Assembly: GCA_023390655.1 (NCBI GenBank)
Contig: JAEWCL010000020.1
Span: 135,641 to 199,640 of the forward strand
DNA length: 64,000 nt
DNA from: Bacillota bacterium
GTDB taxonomy: Bacteria; Bacillota; Clostridia; Christensenellales; CAG-138
Direction of reading: 5' to 3'
Below, in pieces: positions 43,605 to 51,607 of the stretch. The number at the start of each line of letters is the position of its first letter. Positions within the stretch are counted from its first letter, which is position 1. The notes beneath the pieces were generated by a model. The model saw only the letters and a program-made list of their open reading frames with translations. It was not told where the DNA came from and did no database searches. Made by a program: the position numbers and the translations under genes.

Positions 43605-44323
43605 TGAACATTGACGCAAAAGGGATGGACTTTCGCGAGCTGAACGAAAAGCTGCGCGAAGTAGAAGCGCGGGAAATCCTTGTGACCTCCTGCATGGGGC
43701 AGCGGTATCTCGCAAACGGCCTGAAGGATAAGTATATCAAGGTGCAGGGCATCCCGGGCAACGCCTTGGGCGCGTATATGGACGGCGCGACCATAGAGCT
43801 TGCACACAACGCCCAGGACGCCACGGGCGATACCATGAACGACGGGCGCATCATCGTCCACGGCTCGGCAGGAGACGCAACCGGGTATTCCATGCGCGGC
43901 GGCAAAATTTATGTGCGCGGCAACACGGGATACCGCTGCGGCGTGCATATGAAGGCGTATGCAGAAAAGCGGCCGCTCATCGTCGTCGGCGGGCGCGCGG
44001 GCAGCTTCTTGGGGGAATATCAGGCAGGTGGCGAAATCTATGTGCTGGGCCTGAATGCAGAAGGGAAATCCCCTGTCGGTTACTTTTGTGGCACGGGCAT
44101 CCACGGCGGCGCGATTTATTTGCGCACCAGGGAATTGCCGCGCGACCTTCCCAAACAGGTAACGGCACGGGTTGCGGACGATGCGGATAAGGCGCATATG
44201 GCCGAGCAGCTCAAAGAATACTGCGAAATTTTTGATCTTGACCTTCATGAAATCCTCGCGCATGAATTCTTTGTATTGACCGCCGATACCGCGAACCCGT
44301 ATAAGCAGATGTATACGCATTAA
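43601..44323 (+). CDS. GXGXG-domain subunit of split glutamate synthase
   Basis: 240 residues forming the right-handed beta-helix that in GltB is the C-terminal structural domain. Repeated strands contain GNALGAYMDGATIELAHNAQD, GRIIVHGSAGDATGYSMRGGKIYVRGNTGYR and GGRAGSFLGEYQAGGEIYVLG. It completes the set of amidotransferase, FMN, ferredoxin, reductase and GXGXG subunits. The start may be 43601 or 43604 (ATGATG). Followed by a strong terminator. Confidence 0.9.
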   Translation: MMNIDAKGMDFRELNEKLREVEAREILVTSCMGQRYLANGLKDKYIKVQGIPGNALGAYMDGATIELAHNAQDATGDTMNDGRIIVHGSAGDATGYSMRGGKIYVRGNTGYRCGVHMKAYAEKRPLIVVGGRAGSFLGEYQAGGEIYVLGLNAEGKSPVGYFCGTGIHGGAIYLRTRELPRDLPKQVTARVADDADKAHMAEQLKEYCEIFDLDLHEILAHEFFVLTADTANPYKQMYTH

Positions 44324-44338
44324 AAAAAGGATTGCTTT

Positions 44339-44376
44339 TTGTGCCCGCGCATTGATCGCGCGGGCATTTTTTGTTT
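44339..44376 (+). terminator. Terminator of the glutamate synthase operon
   Basis: GCCCGCGC pairs with GCGCGGGC around a 7-nt loop and is followed by ATTTTTTGTTT. Confidence 0.85.
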
Positions 44377-44413
44377 ACAATAAACGTAGGGGAAACATGT
44401 CGAACAACACTGC

Positions 44414-44442
44414 TTGTGAAAACGCCGGGAGTATTGCATACT
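44414..44442 (+). promoter_or_regulatory. Candidate promoter of the TIM-barrel gene
   Basis: TTGTGA (44414-44419), 17-bp spacer, CATACT (44437-44442). It implies a leader of about 200 bases. Confidence 0.4.
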
Positions 44443-44652
44443 ATTGGTAAGGTGTGGGTTTCACAAAAAAGCCGCAATTGCGTGCAGGATTTGGGAACCC
44501 AAAACAAGAATTATTAAAGGCCAATCGTCGGGACATTTTTTTATGGAACGCGCATCGTGATGATGTTTGCCTGCATGTTACGGGCGGCATAAACACCCTG
44601 CTGCTGGAACCGGCGTTTTTGGACGCATCAAGCAAGGGAAGGAGGAGCCAAT

Positions 44653-45330
44653 TTGGAAGATCATCGTTATGTACCCGAGCTCGATGGCACGTTGCGCAGC
44701 CATATGATCAAGGTACCGGAGATCATCAAGCAGGCGACGGGGATCAGCATATTCGGTAAGCTTATTAAATCCCTGGCGTTTACCACCGACGTCGCAATTA
44801 TTAAAAATATTAATGCAAATGCAATCATCGCGGTCTATCCCTTCACGCCGCAGCCTGCCATCACCCACGCGATCATGACCGTGGCGGATGTTCCGGTATT
44901 CTGCGGTGTGGGCGGCGGCATTACCGGCGGCAGGCGCACACTTAATATCGCGCAGGACGCGGAGTTTCAGGGGGCGATGGGCGTCGTTGTGAACGCGCCT
45001 ACACCCAATGAAACCATCGAAGGGCTAAAACGCATCATCGATATTCCCGTTGTGGTGACCGTTGTCTCCGAGCATACGGATATCCGGGCCAGGCTCGAAG
45101 CGGGAACGGATATCTTCAACGTTTCCGGCGGCCCCAATACGGCGGATATCGTTCGGCAGATCCGCAAGGATTTTCCGTATGTGCCGATCATTGCGACAGG
45201 AGGCGTCTCGGTGGACAGCATTGCGCTCACATTGGAGGCGGGCGCAAACGCCATCACCTACACGCCGCCCGCGCAGGCGACGCTGCTCAAGGGCATTATG
45301 GAAAAATACCGCAGCCAGTGGGATGATTAA
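44653..45330 (+). CDS. TIM-barrel protein of unknown function
   Basis: 225 residues with the look of a beta/alpha barrel: successive strands in FCGVGGGITGG, GAMGVVVNAPTP, PVVVTVVSEHTD, FNVSGGPN, VPIIATGGVS and AITYTPP. The last strands resemble phosphate-binding loops of aldolase-like barrels. Related clostridial proteins are loosely called hydrolases, but I know of no activity. A TTG start is set by GGAAGGAGGAG at 44638-44648. Single gene with its own terminator. Confidence 0.75.
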   Translation: MEDHRYVPELDGTLRSHMIKVPEIIKQATGISIFGKLIKSLAFTTDVAIIKNINANAIIAVYPFTPQPAITHAIMTVADVPVFCGVGGGITGGRRTLNIAQDAEFQGAMGVVVNAPTPNETIEGLKRIIDIPVVVTVVSEHTDIRARLEAGTDIFNVSGGPNTADIVRQIRKDFPYVPIIATGGVSVDSIALTLEAGANAITYTPPAQATLLKGIMEKYRSQWDD

Positions 45331-45393
45331 AAGAGCATATCAACAAAGGAGCAAGTACAAAGACTTGTTCCTTTGTTATAGGACGCTCTTTAT
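45329..45393. terminator. Bidirectional terminator after the TIM-barrel gene
   Basis: Inner stem AACAAAGGAGCAAGT/ACTTGTTCCTTTGTT and an outer AAAGAGC/GCTCTTT pair lie between two convergent genes. Confidence 0.7.
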
Positions 45394-46007
45394 ATGGAAA
45401 GCGTACGGTGGGCTTCCGACAGGAGGCGGAAAAGTTCCGCTTCAAAATCCAACTGCGTAAAAAGATCGTATCCGTCCTTGTTTTGAATGTGGCCGGCGAG
45501 CGCCTGCAGCTCGCTTTCGCGGTACAGCCTGCACGGCTTTTGGAACAGCCTTTTGCAGCCGGTTTTCGCAAAGGAGTATCCCAAATCGCAAAAGGGCTTG
45601 CTGCAGTCAGACTGAAACACTTTCAAAAAATCATACGCAAAGCCGCGGGTAAGCGTAAAAAACATTGCCTGCCTGTGCAAAAACGTGTCGTTAGCGTGCG
45701 GAAGCAGTGCAATACCCGCTTTGTGCTGAATGAAGTACATCATTAGATAAGCCGTACAAAACCGGATTCTCCATTCCGAGCCACTGTCCAGCAGGATTTC
45801 ATTCACAACGATGTGATACACAGGCTCTGTCCGTCCGATAAATCCATGATTGCGCAGCGACAAAAAGACGGGTTCTTTGAGCTCCGGAAACTGTTTGAGC
45901 GCGGGCTCCAGATACTGCGCCGCATATTGCTCCAGTTTCTGCGCGCGCAGCTTTGGCATGCGTTCATGCAGAAAGCGCCAGCAGCCGGATAAATCAGAGC
46001 GTTCCAT
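45390..46007 (-). CDS. Protein of unknown function (205 aa)
   Basis: Soluble protein rich in aromatic and charged residues, with HERMPKLRAQKLEQYAAQYLEPAL near the start and a C-terminal part with CKRLFQKPCRLYRESELQALAGH. Two other cysteines lie in SDCSKPFCDLGYSFAKTGC, so a metal site is possible. No membrane segment or known domain is recognised. ATG 46007 has AGAAGGGGC upstream. Located between two terminators, so it is a single gene. Confidence 0.65.
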   Translation of the reverse strand: MERSDLSGCWRFLHERMPKLRAQKLEQYAAQYLEPALKQFPELKEPVFLSLRNHGFIGRTEPVYHIVVNEILLDSGSEWRIRFCTAYLMMYFIQHKAGIALLPHANDTFLHRQAMFFTLTRGFAYDFLKVFQSDCSKPFCDLGYSFAKTGCKRLFQKPCRLYRESELQALAGHIQNKDGYDLFTQLDFEAELFRLLSEAHRTLSI

Positions 46008-46042
46008 ATTGAGCCCCTTCTGTTGTATCAAAGTTTCCCGAT

Positions 46043-46072
46043 AAAAACATCGCGCCGAATGCTCGGCGCGAT
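46043..46072 (-). terminator. Terminator of the proline-rich membrane protein gene
   Basis: On the minus strand ATCGCGCCGA pairs with TCGGCGCGAT around a 4-nt loop and is followed by GTTTTTATCG. Confidence 0.8.
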
Positions 46073-46090
46073 GCGGAGGATACTTTCATA

Positions 46091-46603
46091 TTACGGCACT
46101 GGGGTAGCAGACGGGGCGGGCGTTGCAGTGGGCGTGAAATACCCGGGATTGAGCACCAGCCCATAGAACATATAAAGGCCCATGGTAATTACGAGCGATA
46201 TAATCAGCGTCGTGCGCAGTACGGGAATTTTCCGCCCGCCTTTTCTCTCGAGGATATTGGGAACAAACAACGCGAGCACCGCGGCCAAGATGATGCTCAT
46301 GGAACCGACAGACTCCATCCTGCCCACTACGACGATGCTTGTCGCGCTTAAAAGCCCCAGCACAAGGCCCCCAATGATCTGGTACTTCTTCCATTTATCA
46401 TCGGGAATTGCGGCGATCTTTTTTTCAAACTCCGTAGGTTCGGGCGGCGCTTCTTCCTCAGGGGGTTCCGCAGGCTCGGGCGTTACATCCAGTTCCGTTT
46501 CCGGCGGGGCGTTGAAATCCTCCTTGTCCAAAGTAGGGAAAATATCAAAGTCCTCTCCCAACAGGCGCGGCTGCTGCGGTTCCGGATCGCGCTTTTTGAA
46601 CAT
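46091..46603 (-). CDS. Proline/glutamate-rich membrane protein of unknown function
   Basis: 170 residues. The first about 75 are cytoplasmic, acidic and proline-rich (ELDVTPEPAEPPEEEAPPEP). Three hydrophobic helices follow (GGLVLGLLSATSIVVVG, MSIILAAVLALFVPNIL, LRTTLIISLVITMGLYMFYG), then a short tail of Thr-Pro-Ala repeats (PTATPAPSATPVP). The start at 46603 is set by AAGGAGGT at 46613-46620. No family recognised; the acidic Pro-rich part suggests protein contacts. Confidence 0.7.
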   Translation of the reverse strand: MFKKRDPEPQQPRLLGEDFDIFPTLDKEDFNAPPETELDVTPEPAEPPEEEAPPEPTEFEKKIAAIPDDKWKKYQIIGGLVLGLLSATSIVVVGRMESVGSMSIILAAVLALFVPNILERKGGRKIPVLRTTLIISLVITMGLYMFYGLVLNPGYFTPTATPAPSATPVP

Positions 46604-46642
46604 GCGCAAAGTACCTCCTTGGAAAATTGAATGGTCTTGTCC

Positions 46643-46671
46643 ATTATCGCATACCATATGAGGCGATGCAA
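46643..46671 (-). promoter_or_regulatory. Sigma-A-type extended -10 promoter of the Pro-rich membrane gene
   Basis: On the minus strand TTGCAT (46671-46666), 17-bp spacer, GATAAT (46648-46643) with TG one base before the -10. Confidence 0.6.
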
Positions 46672-46728
46672 ACAGTATTTGCTGCGCGCACAAATCAGGG
46701 CCGCGCTTGCGCCCATAGGCAAAAACGG

Positions 46729-46757
46729 TTTACAAAAGGGAGCTTCGCTGATACAAT
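46729..46757 (+). promoter_or_regulatory. Sigma-A-type promoter of the EF-G-like gene
   Basis: TTTACA (46729-46734), 17-bp spacer, TACAAT (46752-46757); leader of about 140 bases. Confidence 0.6.
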
Positions 46758-46902
46758 AAGATGGAAATTGGGCGTTTCGCCTCAAGGATAGCCTTTCATA
46801 AAGACATACTCAAACCAATAGCTTTGTGACAAGACCTGCGGCAGGCGCTTTTAATCAAACGGCAATATAACCTAACCTAATATTACAGGGGGAACTGCAC
46901 GC

Positions 46903-48978
46903 ATGAAAGAGTACACTGCGAACAAGATCCGCAACATTGGCATATTCGGGCATGGCGGCGAGGGAAAGACCACGCTGACCGAGGCCATGCTTTTTAATGC
47001 CGGGCTGCTCGACCGTATGGGCCGTGTGGAGGATGGAAGCACCACCACGGACTATGATCCGGAAGAAACCCGCCGCACCATTTCCATTGGCGCAGCGCTT
47101 GCTCCCTTTGAATGGAATGGTACCAAGGTTAACATCATTGACGCGCCGGGCTTTTTTGATTTTTACGGAGAAGTTGTCGAGAGCATGACGCTGGCGGATT
47201 CCGCTTTGATCGTGGTGGGCGCTGTTTCCGGCCCTGTCGTCGGCGCTGAAAAAGCGTTTGATATGTGCAAAAAAGCCAATAAAGCGCGCATGATCGTCAT
47301 CAACCAGATGGATCGTGAAAACGCGAACTTTGGGAAGGTCTATACTGCAATCCGTGAGAAATTCGGCACAAGCGTTGTCGCCATCCAGCTTCCCATCGTG
47401 GAAGGCGGCGCGTTCAAGGGCTATGTCGATATCGTTACCATGAAGGCCAAGCTCTTTGAAGCAAAGGGTGAAAAGGAAGTGGAAATTCCCGCAGCGCTCA
47501 AGAGCGAAGCGGAATCCATCCGCGAGGCGCTCATCGAGGCTGCCGCCGAAGGCGACGAAGCGCTCATGGAAAAATACTTTGAAGGCGAAGAGCTCACGCA
47601 GGAAGAAGTCGTTTCCGGCCTTTGCGCCGGCGTCAAGGAAGGCATCGTTACACCCGTCTGCTGCGCTGCGGCACAGCCCAACATCGGTGTGCGGACGCTC
47701 ATAGACAATCTCCTTTACTACATGCCCACGGCCGATCAGGTCAGTGCCCGCAAGGCGAAGAACGCAAAGACCAATGCGGATGTGGAAATCAAGCGGGACG
47801 GCAAGTTTGCGGCACAGGTCATCAAGACCGTTGCGGACCCGTTCGTCGGCAAAATCTCCATCCTCAAGGTGTATTCCGGCTCCCTGTCCGCCGATGTTGC
47901 CGCTTACAACGCCAATGCGGAAAAAGCGGAAAAGCCCGGCGCCGTTTATATCATGCGCGGCAAGAAGCTTGTGAACGTAGATAAATTGCTGGCCGGCGAT
48001 ATCGGCGCAATGGCAAAGCTGCAGTTCACCAACACCGGCGATACGCTTTGCGACGCCGCCGCCCCCGTGATCTTTGAACAGATCGAGTTCCCGCAGCCCT
48101 GCATCAGCCTTGCGGTCACCGCGAAAAAGCAGGGCGAAGAGGATAAGATCATCGCCGGTCTCAACCGCCTCAAGGAAGAAGACCCGACGATGTCCCTGGA
48201 AAAGAACGCCGAAACTGGCGACGTGCTCATTTCCGGCCTTGGCGAAATGCATCTTGACGTCATCTGCGCAAAGCTCAAGAACAAGTTCAACGTGGAAGCG
48301 CAATTGATCGATCCGAAGGTGCCCTACCGTGAAACCATCCGCGGCACCGCGGAAGCGGAAGGCAAGCACAAGAAGCAGACGGGCGGCTCCGGCCAGTTCG
48401 GCGTCGTGCAGATGCGCTTTGAGCCCCTGCCGGGCGGCGATTTCGAGTTTGTCAACGCCATCGTGGGCGGCGTTGTTCCGAGGGAATATGTGCCTGCCGT
48501 TGAAAAGGGCACGCGTGAAGCGCTCCAGCGCGGCGTGCTTGCGGGCTATCCGATGGTTGGCGTCAAGGCCACGCTGTTTGACGGCAAGTACCACCCCGTA
48601 GACTCCAAGGAAGTTGCGTTCAAATCCGCAGCACGCCTTGCTTACAAGGCTGCCTGCGCAAAGGCGAGCCCCGCGCTCATCGAGCCGGTCTATCGTGTTG
48701 ACGTACTGGTGCCCGATGAATACATGGGCGACGTCATCGGCGATATGAACCGCCGCCGCGGCCGCGTGATCGGCATGAACCCCGCCGAAGGCGGCGGACA
48801 GGAAGTGGTTGCGGAAGTGCCCCTTTCCGAGGTCTTCAAGTATGCGACCGACCTTCGCGCCATGACACAGGCGAGGGGATCCTTCAAGATGGAATTTGTG
48901 CGCTATGAGGACGTACCCGCAAACGTCGCGCAGAAGATCATCGAGCAGGCCAAGAAGGAAGAGGAAGAAGAAGAATAA
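46903..48978 (+). CDS. EF-G-like translational GTPase (EF-G paralogue)
   Basis: 691 residues with all EF-G domains in order. The G motifs differ from those of canonical EF-G: G1 is GHGGEGKT (not GHIDAGKT), G2 is TRRTISI (not ERGITI), G3 is DAPGFFDF (not DTPGHVDF), and G4 is NQMD (not NKMD). Domain IV (GGSGQFGVVQMRFEP) and domain V are intact. This matches the divergent EF-G-like group found beside canonical EF-G in many Firmicutes. Role is uncertain: ribosome recycling, stress or another ribosomal function. CAGGGGGAACTGCACGC precedes the ATG; single gene. Confidence 0.88.
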   Translation: MKEYTANKIRNIGIFGHGGEGKTTLTEAMLFNAGLLDRMGRVEDGSTTTDYDPEETRRTISIGAALAPFEWNGTKVNIIDAPGFFDFYGEVVESMTLADSALIVVGAVSGPVVGAEKAFDMCKKANKARMIVINQMDRENANFGKVYTAIREKFGTSVVAIQLPIVEGGAFKGYVDIVTMKAKLFEAKGEKEVEIPAALKSEAESIREALIEAAAEGDEALMEKYFEGEELTQEEVVSGLCAGVKEGIVTPVCCAAAQPNIGVRTLIDNLLYYMPTADQVSARKAKNAKTNADVEIKRDGKFAAQVIKTVADPFVGKISILKVYSGSLSADVAAYNANAEKAEKPGAVYIMRGKKLVNVDKLLAGDIGAMAKLQFTNTGDTLCDAAAPVIFEQIEFPQPCISLAVTAKKQGEEDKIIAGLNRLKEEDPTMSLEKNAETGDVLISGLGEMHLDVICAKLKNKFNVEAQLIDPKVPYRETIRGTAEAEGKHKKQTGGSGQFGVVQMRFEPLPGGDFEFVNAIVGGVVPREYVPAVEKGTREALQRGVLAGYPMVGVKATLFDGKYHPVDSKEVAFKSAARLAYKAACAKASPALIEPVYRVDVLVPDEYMGDVIGDMNRRRGRVIGMNPAEGGGQEVVAEVPLSEVFKYATDLRAMTQARGSFKMEFVRYEDVPANVAQKIIEQAKKEEEEEE

Positions 48979-48998
48979 GAAGCTGGTTCAGCAATGGG

Positions 48999-49052
48999 GC
49001 TGTGTACAGGCGCGCAAATGCGCGCCTGAATACAGCCCTGTTTTTACATTTT
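48999..49052 (+). terminator. Terminator of the EF-G-like gene
   Basis: GGCTGTGTACAGGCGCGC pairs with GCGCGCCTGAATACAGCC (one internal mismatch) around AAAT, followed by CTGTTTTTAC. Confidence 0.85.
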
Positions 49053-49071
49053 TAAACCATAAAGGAGTCCT

Positions 49072-49962
49072 ATGCGTACGATCACCATTCCCGCCACGAG
49101 TGCGAACCTTGGCCCGGGGTTTGACTGCCTCGGCATCGCGCTGGGGTGCTACAACTCCGTGTCCTTCTCGTTTGAAGAGAGCGGCTTACAGATCGACCTT
49201 CAGAAAACCGATCTTGGCCGCATTCCCGCAGATCACCGCAACCTTGTTTACCGCGTGTTTGCGGATACGCTGCACCGGTATGGAAAAGACATTCCAGGGC
49301 TGCATTTCGCCCAGAAAAATGGCATTCCCGCCATGCGCGGCATGGGTAGCTCCGCCGCTTGCGTGGTGGCGGGCGTTGTCATGGCAAACGAATATCTTGG
49401 GAACACGTTTTCCAAGCAGGATATGATTGACCTTTGTACCGCGCAGGAAGGGCATCCGGACAACGTCCTGCCTGCCCTCCTTGGCGGATTTACGGTGGGC
49501 TGCATGGAGGGAGCGCATACCCATTACGTGCGGTTTGCGCCGCCAGACGGCTTATTATGCGCCGTATTCATCCCGCCGTTCTCCCTTTCCACCCGCAAGG
49601 CGCGTGCGGCGCTTCCGGAGATGGTTGCGTTCAGGGACGCGGTATTCAACCTTTCCCATGCGTCGCTGCTGACCGCCGCCATCGCAAGCGGAAACATCGA
49701 GCTGGTGGCCTGCGCCATGCAGGACGTATTGCATCAGCCCTACCGGATGTCCCTGGTGCCGGGTTATGAAGAGATCGTGCGCATCGCGCGGGAAGCGGGC
49801 GCTATGGCCACCTGCCTTTCCGGTGCGGGGCCGACGATGATCTCCTTCCTCAAAAGCGGGGAAGGCTTCCTCGATGCCGTCAGGCCCGGTTTAAAGGCGC
49901 TTGGAGGCGGCTGGAAGGCGAAGCTGCTTGAGATCGATCCTTGCGGATACCGGGTGGAGTAA
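49072..49962 (+). CDS. thrB: Homoserine kinase
   Basis: GHMP-family kinase that phosphorylates homoserine for threonine synthesis. It begins with TIPATSANLGPGFDCLGIAL; the ATP-binding glycine-rich loop is GMGSSAACVVAG; CLSGAGPTMISF is the third GHMP motif. Length is 296 aa, typical. No thrA or thrC is adjacent. It starts 20 bases after the EF-G terminator and is followed closely by an isochorismatase-like gene. Confidence 0.95.
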   Translation: MRTITIPATSANLGPGFDCLGIALGCYNSVSFSFEESGLQIDLQKTDLGRIPADHRNLVYRVFADTLHRYGKDIPGLHFAQKNGIPAMRGMGSSAACVVAGVVMANEYLGNTFSKQDMIDLCTAQEGHPDNVLPALLGGFTVGCMEGAHTHYVRFAPPDGLLCAVFIPPFSLSTRKARAALPEMVAFRDAVFNLSHASLLTAAIASGNIELVACAMQDVLHQPYRMSLVPGYEEIVRIAREAGAMATCLSGAGPTMISFLKSGEGFLDAVRPGLKALGGGWKAKLLEIDPCGYRVE

Positions 49963-49996
49963 GCCCGATATTACTATATTTGTGTTTGGAGGGTAT

Positions 49997-50551
49997 ATGG
50001 GACGCGCGTTGGTACTGATCGATATCCAGAACGATTATTTTCCCGGCGGCAGAAACGCGCTGGCTGCTCCGGAGCAGGCGGCAGAGTGCGCGGCACGCGT
50101 GCTTGCATCCTTTCGGCAAAACGGATGGCCCGTCTGCCATATCCGGCATGTGAGCACAGGCAGTTCGGCTACGTTTTTCCTACCCGGCACGCCGGGCACG
50201 GAGATTTATGGCGCGGTCGCCCCGCAAAGCGGGGAGCAGGTATTTGTCAAGCACGGGCCCAACGCGTTCTTTGAAACAGGGCTATTGCAGGCTTTACAGG
50301 AGCGGGGGATACGGGAACTTGCCGTCTGCGGCATGATGAGCCATATGTGCATCGATACCTCTGTGCGCGCAGCCAGGGACCACGGGCTCCAAGTAACACT
50401 GCTGCATGATGCGTGCGCCACAAAGGACCTTGTCTGGCAGGGTGAAACCATCCCGGCACATATTGTCCACGCCGCATATATGGCAGCATTGAACGGACGG
50501 TTTGCAAGGGTACTGTCCACAGAGGAATTCTTACAAGAGCTTGGCCGCTGA
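49997..50551 (+). CDS. Isochorismatase-family cysteine hydrolase
   Basis: 184 residues with the family triad: Asp in LVLIDIQNDYF near the start, Lys in VFVKHGPNAF, and the nucleophile Cys in MSHMCIDTSVRAA. The family includes nicotinamidases, isochorismatases and N-carbamoyl amidases; this sequence does not show which. GGAGGGTAT precedes the ATG 49997; the frame reading back to 49901 overlaps thrB. Probably cotranscribed with thrB and the acetyltransferase gene that follows. Confidence 0.88.
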   Translation: MGRALVLIDIQNDYFPGGRNALAAPEQAAECAARVLASFRQNGWPVCHIRHVSTGSSATFFLPGTPGTEIYGAVAPQSGEQVFVKHGPNAFFETGLLQALQERGIRELAVCGMMSHMCIDTSVRAARDHGLQVTLLHDACATKDLVWQGETIPAHIVHAAYMAALNGRFARVLSTEEFLQELGR

Positions 50552-50575
50552 TACGGAATGCAGGGAGGACGCCTA

Positions 50576-51016
50576 ATGGAAATCCGGCTTGCACATATGG
50601 AGGACGCTGACGCCGCCTATGCGTTGATGTGCGATATGGAAGCGACCAGGCTCAATGAAGAGGTGTTCCGGTGCATCTACGCGGACACGCTCCGCAACCC
50701 CATGTCGCCCTGCCTGGTGGCGGAGGAGGAGGGTGCGGTCATTGGCTTTTTGCATCTTCGGATGGAAGAGCAGCTCTGCCGTTGCGGTTGGGTAGCGGAA
50801 GTGATGGAACTTATTGTCCGTTCCGATCTGCGCTCCCAGGGCGTTGGTGCGCTCTTGGTAAACGCGGCGGTGCAGTCGGCAAAGGAGAGCGGCTGTATAC
50901 GCCTTGAGGTATCCAGCAACATGGTAAGGGAGCGCGCGCACGCGTTCTACCGGAAGCAGGGCATGCGCCCGACACATATGAAATTTACGCTGCCGCTATC
51001 AGGCGAACGGGAATAG
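50576..51016 (+). CDS. GNAT-family N-acetyltransferase
   Basis: 146 residues with the acetyl-CoA fold. The pyrophosphate-binding loop is VRSDLRSQGVGALLVNAA (R/Q-x2-G-x-G/A type), and the C-terminal motif is SNMVRERAHAFYRKQGM. Substrate is unknown. GGGAGGACGCCTA sets the ATG 50576. Last gene of the thrB group, followed by a terminator. Confidence 0.88.
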   Translation: MEIRLAHMEDADAAYALMCDMEATRLNEEVFRCIYADTLRNPMSPCLVAEEEGAVIGFLHLRMEEQLCRCGWVAEVMELIVRSDLRSQGVGALLVNAAVQSAKESGCIRLEVSSNMVRERAHAFYRKQGMRPTHMKFTLPLSGERE

Positions 51017-51025
51017 AATAAACGC

Positions 51026-51053
51026 AAAAAAGGGCAGCACGGCTGCCCTTTTG
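51026..51053. terminator. Terminator between the acetyltransferase gene and sugE
   Basis: AAAAGGGCAGC pairs with GCTGCCCTTTT around ACG; works for both convergent genes. Confidence 0.75.
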
Positions 51054-51064
51054 ATATCATGTGA

Positions 51065-51382
51065 TCAGTGCGCGGTTAATTTCAGCCCGACGATGCCTGC
51101 CACGATCAGGCCTACGCAGAGGATTTGCGGCAGCGTAACAACCTCGCGGAATATGACTGCGCCAAGGATGAGCGTGCCGACGGTGCCAATTCCCGTCCAG
51201 ATGGCGTACGCCGTGCCCAAAGGAAGGTCCTTGAGCGCAAGCGAAAGGAAATAAAAGCTTGCGGCCATCCCCACAACCGTAACGACGCTGGGCCAAAGCT
51301 TTGTGAATCCTTCCGTATGCTTGAGGCTGACGGCCCAGCATGTTTCAAATATCCCCGCAATCACCAAGTACAACCATTTCAT
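51065..51382 (-). CDS. sugE: SMR-family guanidinium exporter (SugE/Gdx)
   Basis: 105 residues, four transmembrane helices, small multidrug resistance family. The start MKWLYLVIAGIFETCWAVSL contains the essential membrane glutamate in helix 1 and the 'FE-x-C-W' pattern of the SugE/Gdx subtype; GTAYAIWTGIGTVGT is also typical. These export guanidinium in exchange for protons. The guanidine-I riboswitch upstream confirms the assignment. The ATG 51382 is preceded by AAGGCAGGAACTAC. The track's earlier start at 51433 lies inside the riboswitch expression platform. Confidence 0.93.
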   Translation of the reverse strand: MKWLYLVIAGIFETCWAVSLKHTEGFTKLWPSVVTVVGMAASFYFLSLALKDLPLGTAYAIWTGIGTVGTLILGAVIFREVVTLPQILCVGLIVAGIVGLKLTAH

Positions 51383-51413
51383 TCGTAGTTCCTGCCTTTC
51401 TTCCATGCAAAAT

Positions 51414-51446
51414 AAAAAAGCCCGGGAGAACATCTCCCAGGCTTTT
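51414..51446 (-). terminator. Expression-platform terminator of the guanidine-I riboswitch
   Basis: On the minus strand AAAAGCCTGGGAGA pairs with TCTCCCGGGCTTTT and is followed by TTATTTT. Guanidine binding is expected to prevent this hairpin. Confidence 0.85.
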
Positions 51447-51516
51447 ATCCTTCCGTGAACACAGTTTCCTGTGCGTCTTATCTCGGACCAGACCAGGTTA
51501 CCCTGCGGAACCCTAT
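51440..51516 (-). promoter_or_regulatory. Guanidine-I (ykkC) riboswitch
   Basis: On the minus strand the conserved blocks appear in order: TAGGGTTCCG, then CTGGTCTGGTCCGAGA, a variable hairpin (GCACAGGAAACTGTG), then ACGGAAGGATAAAAGCCTGGG. These are the hallmark blocks of the ykkC subtype 1 aptamer. The 3' part overlaps the terminator. It controls sugE, as in many Firmicutes. Confidence 0.9.
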
Positions 51517-51529
51517 AAAACTCAATCCC

Positions 51530-51558
51530 ATACTAGCAAACGGCAGGGGATCTGTCAA
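51530..51558 (-). promoter_or_regulatory. Sigma-A-type promoter of the sugE riboswitch transcript
   Basis: On the minus strand TTGACA (51558-51553), 17-bp spacer, TAGTAT (51535-51530), just upstream of the aptamer. Confidence 0.7.
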
Positions 51559-51607
51559 TCGGGGCATATCAAAAATGCCTTATAGAAACATCACAAACGG
51601 ATGCTGC

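Larger units (their letters stand above)
44324..44652. other. Intergenic region before the TIM-barrel gene
   Basis: 329 bases: the terminator of the glutamate synthase operon, a candidate promoter, and then about 200 bases of leader with no recognisable gene. An open frame crossing it from 44454 has no ribosome site and no recognisable protein. Confidence 0.5.

Noticed and set aside
44454..44759. 101-codon frame across the start of the TIM-barrel gene
   Set aside because: No ribosome site, and it overlaps a strongly supported TTG start in another frame.
46855..48594. 579-codon open frame on the minus strand opposite the EF-G-like gene
   Set aside because: Antisense shadow of a conserved gene, with no ribosome site and no recognisable protein.
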